Shown one piece after another: positions 54,701 to 63,290 of a stretch of 64,000 nucleotides of DNA; within the stretch, counting starts at the first letter, position 1; each line of letters opens with the position of its first letter. The stretch comes from Azolla caroliniana (taxonomy: Eukaryota > Polypodiophyta). Under the pieces are notes generated by a model. It was not told the origin of the DNA. It saw only the letters and a list, made by a program, of their open reading frames with translations, and searched no databases. The DNA is taken from assembly GCA_043228905.1 (NCBI GenBank), contig JBHGNT010000006.1, positions 14,136,001-14,200,000 on the forward strand. Reading direction: 5' to 3'. Position numbers and translations under genes: made by a program.

Positions 54701-56011
54701 TGTCATGGCAAGAAACAAGGAGAAGTTAAGGATATACACGATTTCCTGGCATCCTTCCTTGCACATCTCGAGAGAGCCAGAAAAGAAAAGGATCGTCGCT
54801 TAGTCAAGGTGTACGAAATTGAGGAAGATGGCTCCTTCAAAAAATTTAGCCACAAAAAGGATATTACAAGAGATCTTTACTACAACGTGGTTTGCGGCGA
54901 TGTCGTTGACATGATCCAAAAAGTGCCAAAGAAGGAATATACGTTAATGATTGCGGATATTCCATACGGATTTCGACTGGCAGGGTCATCATACGACGAT
55001 GAACCGTTTAGGTTTAAACAGTTAGAGAAGATGGTCAAGGATTTTGCTGAGCTAACGGCTGCATCCTTGTGGAGAATAGTTGTGGAGAATAGTTGTCTTT
55101 CATCGTACGGACCAAGGGTACTCGGTAGCTCAAGCTTTGAGATCTCGTTGCCATGGCATTGAGAACCTTGCATGGTAAGGATTATTTATATGTCTCATTC
55201 AATATATTGCCTTTCTTAAGATTGTTCAATCTATTCTTAACTCGATGTAATATTTGTTATAGGATAAAAACCAATGTAAATAGAGGGCCAACCTTTTGGT
55301 TCATAAATGCTATTGAATACATTACGGTTGGCTACTTTGATGAAATTAAGAAACAAAGAATCAAGGAGCATTCTAATGAAGTGGGAGGTTCAAATCTGTT
55401 GGTATATCCAGCAGTGACACGGAAATTGCAACATGTCACCACGACAGAACGGGGACTTGTCAACCCATACCAAAAACCTCAACGACTTATGATGTGCTTG
55501 ATCGAGATGTTTTTTGTAGAAGGATATTGGATATTAGACCTCTTTTTTGGCACAAGGTATTCCTCGAACTAGGTTAACGATGTTGAGATAACCAATACTC
55601 AATACTGAATCTTTTCTATTTGAGAACTAATTCTAAGTTCTTGTTACTTTCTTCACAGGGACAACGTCTGCATGTGCGTTGAAGCTCTTTAGAAACACAA
55701 TTGCATTGGAGAAGGATGAGGAGCAAGTTATATTTATAAACATGAGGATTAAGGCTTTGTGGGAGTGCCCAGACCAGGACGAGGAGGTCGGTGCAAAGAA
55801 CGTCGATGATACCAAAAGGTTTCAACCTGCTTCGCGAGAGCCTATTCCTCCGTTAGCCGGGAATCTGGGGGAGCTAATAGAACTTGATGATGAACTTATA
55901 GAAGATATTTTGTTGGCTCGGCTAATAGGGGAAGCCAATGCACGTATAGCCGAAGAGAGTTCTATACAGGATGATGAAGAAAATGACATTGACGATTTGC
56001 TTGCTATATAA
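51787..56011 (+). pseudogene. E1 ParB-like domain plus amino-DNA-methyltransferase
   Basis: Proposed exons: 51787-51821 (short, CCACCATG context, donor GTAAGC), 52763 to about 54399, 54474-54613, 54695-55174, 55264-55558 and 55661-56011. Domains in order: a lysine- and serine-rich N-terminal part (52859-53490); a ParB/sulfiredoxin-like domain (53560-53890) with VVPFIVMVD, YNYFVIGGSHSAEARWQLV and IYVGLTIEEA; a helical region (53930-54600); then a methyltransferase. The latter has YNVVCGDVVDMI, LMIADIPYGF (motif IV, D-I-P-Y), a linker, KPQRLMMCLIEMF, ILDLFFGT and, after an intron, TTSACALKLFRNTIALEKD (SAM-binding F-x-G-x-G-T). Motif IV before motif I is the beta-class order of N6-adenine and N4-cytosine enzymes. 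Defects: TGA at 53489, a frameshift near 53890, a 13-bp tandem duplication near 55070-55095 and a 1-base problem at the 55558 donor. Otherwise it reads cleanly, so inactivation looks recent. Confidence 0.82.
51873..52236. repeat. array of about eight palindromes, mostly 51-bp spacing
   Basis: Each unit has arms AACTCGATAC and GTATCGAGTT around three bases (GCC, GGC, GAT, GGT or similar). Centres are near 51884 (degenerate), 51928, 51979, 52030, 52081, 52132, 52173 and 52223. The best copy (51912-51944) has 15-base arms with no mismatch. The array lies in the proposed first intron of the rightward gene, after its promoter. The spacing is close to five helical turns. Confidence 0.95.
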
Positions 56012-57050
56012 TAGACTCTTTTTAAAACACGAAATGTATTGTTTGGAATTCACATTATTAATACAAATTTTGGGTTTTACTTGGTGGATTCTATTCTTTA
56101 TAATCTTCTATATGTTTCAATTTTATTTTTATATACTTGGTTAATAGACTTATGACATTGGTTTCACCACGTGCATTGCTGACTACCAAATTTATGGAGA
56201 AACATGAATTAGTTTAAATTGAGGCTGATTTTGGTCAAACTTTACCTTAACATAATATGGTCGTAGAATTGTTGCTATGATTGTCCATGTTGTTTCTATG
56301 GATCTTTGTCTTCTATTGTTAAAACTATTATGTTTCTCTTCCATTGCTACTTAGATTGTGTAGTGTGTTGATAATGGTTCCACTAGCGTTATCCGCATGT
56401 TTTTATACGCTTGTAGTTCCACTAGCGTTTTCGTTTGGAGTTTGATCCCGTGTGAATCACCTAACGAATAAATTAGATCAATTTTAAATACAAGTATGAA
56501 AGCCTTAATAGGTTTGTTATTTCCACCACATTATCCTAAAGTTCATTGTCTTACATTGTCCACAATTATAGACATATGGTTTGATCCCATACGAACAAAC
56601 TGAGGAATAGATTACATCAACTTTAAATACAAGTATTAAATACATTAATAAGTTAGTTATTCCAATCACATTATCCTAAAGTGCACTATCCTACATTGTC
56701 CACAATTATATACATGTGAGTATGGGTCAAAGTATAAATTATAACTCATTTTATTGGTATGGTTACAAGTACACCTCATATTTTTGTAAAACTTACCAAA
56801 TTAATATAAGTCTTTAACTTAGTGTTTGCCATGTCGCACATTAGTGACATATTGAGCCATTGTTGAACTTTATTATGCCTACATTAACTTATCAACACGT
56901 CCAAACTTATTTGAATTTCTAATGATCTCCACTCGTAGACCTATCATGTATTTTTATATTTGCAAATTCTAATCAAGTTGTGGAACATGTGATACTAGTG
57001 CATCCAATTTTTGTAGAGAGGGTATATTTGGATAGTTTCAAGAAGATTCT
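56012..57050 (+). other. E1 right arm, noncoding
   Basis: A+T-rich sequence after the methyltransferase gene. It holds two tandem copies of a segment of about 135 bp (56440-56575 and 56578-56712), with shared words GGTTTGATCCC, TTTAAATACAAGTAT, CACATTATCCTAAAGT and CATTGTCCACAATTATA. A GTTCCACTAGCGTT word also occurs twice (56377 and 56416). Confidence 0.75.
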
Positions 57051-57059
57051 ACAAGTGGA

Positions 57060-57095
57060 ATGCGTAATCCTTCCACTTGTGAACGCGAACGTGTT
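57060..57095 (-). repeat. E1 right terminal inverted repeat
   Basis: Ends CGAACGTGTT. It is complementary to 47774-47809 with three mismatches. It overlaps a perfect 10-base stem (57051-57060 with 57071-57080, loop of 10). Confidence 0.92.
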
Positions 57096-57099
57096 AAAG
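57096..57099. repeat. E1 target-site duplication, right copy (AAAG)
   Basis: AAAG directly after the right inverted repeat; it pairs with 47770-47773. Confidence 0.88.
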
Positions 57100-58296
57100 G
57101 TAAAACTCATCCTAGCCATGCCACCTCCCACGAACGAGAAACAACTACAAGCGTTCATGGGATATGCAGGTTACTATAGACGCTTCATTAAGATGTTCAC
57201 GGACAAGGCCAAACCACTCTATGCCCTACTAAAGCAGTATACTTGGACGGAAGAGTGCACACACTCGTTCAAGCTCTTGAAAGAGTGCCTAACTAAGGCC
57301 CCCATCCTCCGACCCCCAGACTCTAGACCAAAGACTTCCACGTTCACACCAACGCTTCCGCCTTCGCGATTGGTAGAGTGCTAGCTCAACCCGACGAAGG
57401 GGCACTCGACCTACCGGTCACCTTCGCTAGTCGTCAACTGAATGTCGCATAACGAAATTACTCCATGACAGAACAAGAAGCTTTGGCCATGGTTTACAGC
57501 GTAAAAAAATTCTGCCACTACCTCTTGGCGTCACGGTTCTCATTTTTCATAGATCATTAGGCCCTCCTCTACTTGGTAAACAAAACTCACGCCATCGGAC
57601 GCATCTCACGATGGATCGTAACGTTACTCGAGTTCGACTTCAAGGTAGTGGTGAGAAAAAGAAAAGACCATGTACTCGTCGATCATTTCTCCCGGATACC
57701 AAATGGAGAAGAATCCATTGGGGTCGACGATGAAACACTAGATGCAGCATTATTCATGATCGACACTGTACCAGCATGGGCATCAAACATTGTTCGCATC
57801 TTAACTGACAGAGCGTCCTTCCTAAAACAACTAAACCGGGCACACGCGCATGTCTTGTTAAAGAAATGTGGCCCCTTCACGATGCTCAGAGGCAACTTGT
57901 ACCGACGAGGAAACAATGATCTACTTCGGAGGTGTGTAACAGACCATGACGTCGTCGCCACCCGAGAACAAGCTCATTGCGGAAGCAGAAGTGGACATTT
58001 CAATCACGAGGTCACCGCATGCAAGATCCTCCAGTCCGGCTTATGGTGGCCAACACTCTTCAAAGACACATATGAGTATGTACACTGTTGTGATGAGTGC
58101 CAACGTTTCAAACACCCACTAAAAGCGGATTTCAATACATTAAACCTGGTGGTGGCATGGCAACCGTTCGAGAAATGGGGTATCGACTTTATCGGCCCAA
58201 CCGGCCAAGCTTCCAACCTCAATCGATACATAATAACTGCCACTGACTACGCTACCAAGTGGGTGGAAGCTAAAGCTTGCATTAATGCCGACGCGC
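57100..58296 (+). pseudogene. gypsy B RNase H and integrase start
   Basis: Continuation of the gypsy B polyprotein: VKLILAMPPP, LQAFMGYAGYYRRFIKMF (connection), then RNase H. After a frameshift this shows VHTNASAFAIGRVL, FASRQLNVA, a stop, and YSMTEQEALAMVYSVKKFCHYLLAS. A frame open from 57573 to 58296 gives RISRWIVTLLEFDFKVVVRKRKDH and the integrase zinc region (EQAHCGSRSGHFNHEVTACKI, CCDECQRFKHP). The start of the catalytic core follows (WGIDFIGPTGQ, ITATDYATKWVEAKA, first Asp). It is cut by the gypsy C LTR. Confidence 0.92.
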
Positions 58297-59018
58297 TGTC
58301 GTAGTGTATTTCGTACACTAAGTGAAAAAGTAAAAATAATATAACCGATTTAATTACATATAAATAAATAAAATAAGAATATTAAGATATTTATCACATG
58401 CATAGGGCAAGATTCAAACCTTGTACCTCCACATAGCCAAACCTCAACTTTACCATTATGCTACCTTATCTTTAGTGTTTTACAAATAGATTTAATAACT
58501 ATAAGTGCTTTATTTGTGCCTACCTTTATTAAAAGGTAAATCATGTATTTTTAGAGTGCGTGAATATTTTATAGAAAAACGCAAGCAACTAAAAAGTGAC
58601 TCATGCACATCTAGCGTGCATGAGCACTATATTTAGCAAATAAAAGCAAGGATTAGAAAAGCATCACATGCACATTTAGTGTGCATGAACATATTAGAAA
58701 AAAGCATGTAGCTATGCTTAGTCTCTCCCATCACTATATAAGGATGGGGAGCACATTGTAGTTTTTGTTGATTTTTTTTCTATAATGATGAATCAATCTA
58801 AAATATTCGTGGGATTCACGAATTTGCTAAAATAATTCTCTCTTACTACCTAAATATTGACTAAATATACTAAACTCGAGGGATTCACAAGATTCTTATC
58901 TTATAACTCTTTATACCTATTCTTTACTAGCCTTATTTGTATTTTTCTTCCTCCTAGTCCAAAACCTCGGCGGTTCCCACCCGACTCACGCAACGATCCG
59001 GCGCCGAAAGGCACGACA
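58297..59018 (+). repeat. gypsy C 5' LTR
   Basis: Bounded by TGTCGTAGTG and GGCACGACA. It is homologous over its length to the solo LTR at 31246-31950. A TATATAAGGA box lies near 58736. A primer-binding-site-like TTTGGCGAACCCGACG follows at 59021. Confidence 0.9.
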
Positions 59019-59052
59019 CATTTGGCGAACCCGACGTGAAGACGGGTGGCAA

Positions 59053-59352
59053 GGGGATGGAGAATCAACAAGAGGCGATGAACATGATGATGATGATGGT
59101 TGAGTGGATGCAACAAGAACAACGCGCGATGACGGAGATGAAGGCGGCAGTAGAGCGGCTTGTGTGACGAAATGGGGAATTCAACGGAAATGATGTGTCA
59201 CGCTATCTACGTGACTACAAAGTGGAGATGATGCGATGTGGGATACCGGAAGGATTGCAAGTGATATCCTTCAGTCGGGTAGCCACGGATGAGTTACAAG
59301 AAAGAATCTACAAGATACGGCAACAAAATCCAACATGGGGGTCCCAGCTCGT
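59053..59352 (+). pseudogene. gypsy C gag N-terminus
   Basis: Starts with a methionine-rich MENQQEAMNMMMMM stretch about 35 bases after the LTR. A TGA at 59165 follows, then DVSRYLRDYKVEMMRCGIPEG and a helical gag-like segment to 59340. It is interrupted at 59353 by the copia B LTR. It identifies the element whose LTR is at 58297; the family beyond gypsy-type gag is not recognised. Confidence 0.75.
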
Positions 59353-59798
59353 TGTTGAGATACAAGCTCAACATTGGCCGGATCGGTTGTGCAAGCCGAG
59401 AACCGGATCGGTTGGGGCCGATCGGTTAGGCCAGACTGATGCGTAAAACGGGTGCGTAAACCAGTACGCAACTGGTGCATAACGAGAAGCCGTAACGGTG
59501 CGTAAACCGCGAGGCCGTTGGAAAGATATTCCGCATAGGAATATATTTTGGGAGTTAGCATAGAGCTCAGTTATGAGCATTGAAGTACGTGTCAGTACTT
59601 CTGTCAGTCCGTATGGACTTGTATAAAAGTGCTCACTGAGCACATCCTATGTACAGATTGAGTATTATTTTGAATCGATTTTTTTCCTTTGTGTTCTCTC
59701 TCTGTCTCTCCCGCGTACTGTGCATATACAAGCTCTCCATTAAACCTGCGTATTTTCTATGTTCAATTTCCTATTGCTTCTGCACGCTATTCTTCACA
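59353..59798 (+). repeat. copia B 5' LTR
   Basis: Starts TGTTGAGATACAAGC, has TGTATAAAAGTGC near 59618 as a TATA-like block, and ends TTCTTCACA next to the primer-binding site TGGTATCAGAGCGCGAG (59799). It is inserted in gypsy C gag. Confidence 0.88.
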
Positions 59799-59880
59799 TG
59801 GTATCAGAGCGCGAGCGTTGGGAACCTTTGCAGCCGACATAGCTTGAAAGGGAAACTAACTAAGAAGAACAAGTAAAACT

Positions 59881-62295
59881 GATGGATAGAGGCATGGCTC
59901 GCTTCCGACGGAGAAGCTCGATAAAAACAACTACGCATCTTGATCGTACAAGATGCACCAGTACCTGCTCGGGCACGGTTACTGGAGCTATGTCGACGGA
60001 GCAAATGACACAGCACCCGAATTGACACAGAGATTTCCCGGTGTGGGAATAGTCGGCGAGCAGAGTACTATACTGCTTTGCGTCTTCTGTGGGTGAACAG
60101 CTCCTAAGCTACATTCGGGATGCAAAAACACCAAAAGATGCTTGGGGAAATCTGAAGAAGATTTTCACCACAAGCACTATAGCCAGGAAGCTTCAACTTC
60201 GACAGGAGCTGAGCAACCTATGACAACGCGATTTGTGGGTGGCTAATTACACCTCGAAGATCAAAGATATATGTGACTCCATAGCCTCCATCGATGTGAA
60301 CATCGAGGACGGCGAGATGGTGCAGATCTGTCTCGGGGGACTGGCATTTAAGTTCGGAGCATTCCGAACTGCTGTGTGTACACGGGAGAATACGCCATCG
60401 TTTTTCGACCTACAGTCGATGCTCCTTATAGAGGAGAGCCACGTGGGTGCGTCGATGACCACGCATGCTGACAACAAGATGTTGTACACGGAGGGAGATA
60501 GGCCCCGTGGTCGTGGCGGACGAGGCGAGTCGGTGCGCAATGGAGGCTACTGGCGGGATCAAGGACGAAGGCACCGAAGTGATGCCGACAACAATTCCAG
60601 ACCCTCTAGAAACAGGGAGAGTCGAGGCGATGAGAACCGACAAGAGAAATCCGTTGCGGAATGTTGGTATTGTGGCAAGAAAGGCCACAAGGAGAGCGAG
60701 TGCTGGAAGAAACGCGTTGATTCAGAGAGGACCGGATCCGGATCAGGCTCCAAACAAACCGACAAAGGAAATCAGCAGCGATCGCACTACGCCACAGGGT
60801 CCGGAAAAGCCGGAAAAGGGTCTGCCTTCGTGACGAGACACGAAGCGAACTCGATGAAGATGTCCACCCCAAAATCGGACGAGGTGTGGTACGTTGACTC
60901 CGGTGCGTCAAATCACATGACGTGCCACAAGGAGTGGTTCTCGTACCAGGAAAAACCGATTGAACCGGGAGTAGTCGCAACTGGAGACGACACTCCGCAT
61001 CTGATCGCGAATGTTGGTGAAGTTCCCTTGAGCCATGTCGGGCAGAAAGGGAAACTTATGAACGTGTTGCACGTCCCCACAACCACAAAGAATCTGGTAT
61101 CGGTCAGGTAGATCGTCGACCAGGGGATGCAAGTCCGGTTCAAGCATCTCGGGTGCTTCATCGAAGAAGAAGGCTGAGTTATTGCTATTTCGCAAGGGCG
61201 CAAAGACGGGAGGATGTTTATACTCGACTATAGTGATGGTGGCACCGCAATGTTCACGAAAGGACAAAAAGTCATGTCAGATATCAACTTGTGGCACAAG
61301 CGGATAGGCCACGTCAACTATCAACGGCTTCAGGACCTGCAATCGAAACATGTGGTGTTCGGATTGCCCAAATTTAGTTGCCGAAAGGCACAAATAAGTG
61401 AAGCCTGCCAACTTGGGAAGCAACACTGACTTCCTTTCCCTAACGAGCATAATCAGAGCCGGAATAAGCTCGACTTGATACATTCCGATGTATGGGGGCC
61501 GGCACAGAACGTTAGTCTTGGCGGGAGTCAATATTTTGTCTCCTTCATCGACGACTATACGCGGCACATGTGGATCTATCTCATCGAGAAGAAGAGTGAA
61601 GTCTTCGACTATTTCTAGGACCTCAAAGGGTTCGTGGAAACGAAAATAGGACGGAAGATCCAGTGCTTGCGATTGGATGGCGGAAAAGAATACTTTTCCG
61701 GTCAATTCAACGGCTATCTGCAACATATGGGAATTCGGCGCGAATTCAGTTGTAGATACACTCCAAAGCAAAACGGTGTGGCCGAGAGGAAGAACCGGTC
61801 AATTGTAGAAGCGGCACGGGCAATGCTGGAGGAGAAGAGCTTGCCCAAGTTCTATTGGGCCGAGGCGGTACGAACCGCAGTATACATCCAAAATCGGATC
61901 AGAGACAGTGTCGGCGCATGAGCAGTACTTCAGAAGGAAGTTGAATCTACGACACTAGAGAGTTTTTGGTAGCATTCCGTATGTGCATGTACCGAAGGAG
62001 AAACAGAGGAAGTTGGACGTGAAAGCCGAGAAGTGTATCTTGGTCGGCTACTCGGACGAACAGAAGGGTTATAAGTGTTATAACCCTCGCACCAAACAAG
62101 CGCGCGTCAGCCGTAACGTTGGGTTTGACAAGTCTGCGTCTTGGTACTTGCCTCCAACTCCGGACCTCACCTCCAATCCGAGTTCTGATGATGAGGTCAG
62201 TGAGGCCGAGGTGCCTCCGAATGAGCCTGAAATCGGGACCCATGAAGAGAGTCCGATTTCGTTTCGGTTAAGCGGATCGGATGTACGACTAAGTT
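59881..62295 (+). pseudogene. copia B gag, protease and integrase
   Basis: The gag starts MDRGMARFRRRSS, with a stop near 59940 (in an ASW-SYK context). Gag continues through 60233-61111. A zinc knuckle CWYCGKKGHKESEC lies near 60662 and the protease DSGASNHMT near 60897. Gag-pre-integrase follows with VSVRQIVDQG (stop at 61110), HKRIGHVNY and CQLGKQH. The integrase core has LIHSDVWGPAQN, FIDDYTRHMWIYL, LDGGKEYFSGQF and QNGVAERKNR, then GYSDEQKGYKCYNP. At least five stops or frameshifts are present. Confidence 0.9.
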
Positions 62296-63290
62296 AGTTC
62301 AACCTAGCTTTCTCAATGTTCTCTCAATAAATTCTTATATTTTGTTATTTCTTCATATGTTGTCCCACTCTTTGCTATGCTTTTTAAACTTGCGCATATA
62401 GAACAAACACCCATCCGAACCTTGCGGGGTATGACCACATTGTTAAACTTCAATCTCCATAAACGATTAAAATGTTGATATTGTATGTAAGGTACACTTT
62501 CCAATAACATGTCATCCTTATACACTTGGTATACCTCACGACGAGTGAAGTTATCTGACAAATGTAACCTTATAGTGGTGGGCATAACATCACATTGCTT
62601 TGAGAAATATATCTCCATCCATCTAACAACATGTCACCCAAGTAGACCCTTACATGTCGATTTTGTATTGTTGAAAGGTACCCACCACCCTTTAAGTAAT
62701 TGATGTTGAATTCTTTGTAGCCTCATGTTCCCGATACTATAGGCAATTTTAAAAGCAACTCGACAACTCTCACCTGCTGAGAACATGACACTACTAGATG
62801 GTCCTTAACAAGTTGCATATTGGCAATCAAGAATGTATCTTGTTCGTCGTTATTGAGAGACAAATACTTTTGTCACAACCCCCGCAAGTTTGCCTTTCCA
62901 AATTTTGATAGACAAAGGCTCCCACAACATACCTTGCATATATCAATTGCAATTTGGCGATCTGAACACATAAAATTATATCGTTTAACACTCACTTGTC
63001 GAGGAACTCTTCAAAAATTTAGAGGCTTGTTGACACATTCGTCGTCAACATTCGATAAACTAGACTCATCATGATTTGTATCTACTTTAATATTTCTTAT
63101 TTTACCTAAGTTAAAAGGCTCTATCGAAAAAAGTGACGTCGAACTTTGCTCTCGATCGTTGTTTGAGTTTATATGGCACCGTTTATTATTAACATGGTTA
63201 TATTCCTCGATTGAGAATAACGAGTCATCAGATAATTTAAAAGGGTGAATAGAAAACAGAGAATTTTTACTGAAGTTTGAGGACATTTTG
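62296..63290 (-). pseudogene. E2: N-terminal part of the DUF7869-like gene
   Basis: Read leftwards from 63286: SLFSIHPFKL, SLFSIEEYN and SLFSIEPFNL repeats, a decayed middle, then WMEIYFSKQCDVMPTT, TRREVYQVYKDDM, FNRLWRLKFNNVVIPRKVR and CSICAS. These match E1 blocks GWMKSYFQFNCEVMPTT, TRREVYVVYRSDM, FTRLWRARFSNVIIPRKVR and CSICAK in order. The frame breaks off near 62310, where copia B ends. Confidence 0.88.

Larger units (their letters stand above)
47774..57095. mobile_element. E1: two-gene DNA transposon with TIRs (9.3 kb)
   Basis: Bounded by 36-bp terminal inverted repeats and an AAAG duplication. It contains a leftward DUF7869-like gene (48142-50954) and a rightward ParB-like/DNA-methyltransferase gene (51787-56011), head to head around a palindrome array. 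47810-48141 and 56012-57050 are A+T-rich noncoding arms. The TIR, the 4-bp duplication and the restored gypsy frame make the boundaries firm. The superfamily is not recognised with certainty. A 4-bp duplication is also known for Sola elements, but I cannot test that relationship here. Confidence 0.92.
42165..58296 (+). mobile_element. Ty3/gypsy element gypsy B, 3' truncated, host of E1
   Basis: The 5' LTR (42165-42684) is followed by gag, protease, RT, RNase H and the start of integrase. It is cut at 58296 by the gypsy C LTR. E1 (47774-57095) is inserted between RT and the RNase H connection. The LTR start lies within E2 coding sequence. Confidence 0.9.
59353..62295 (+). mobile_element. Ty1/copia element copia B, 3' truncated
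   Basis: LTR, primer-binding site, gag, protease and integrase in order, ending in the acidic integrase-RT linker at 62295. There RT, RNase H and the 3' LTR should follow but E2 sequence resumes instead. Same family as copia A. Confidence 0.92.

Noticed and set aside
52859-56011. Methyltransferase gene as bacterial contamination or a chimeric assembly
   Set aside because: It has several GT-AG introns with consistent phases, a plant-like TATA box, and lies within TIRs inserted cleanly in a plant gypsy element.
31246-59018. The two gypsy C-type LTRs as ends of one 27-kb element
   Set aside because: The left LTR has no primer-binding site or gag after it and lies inside the gypsy A ORF. The right LTR is followed by its own primer-binding site and gag, so it is a 5' LTR.
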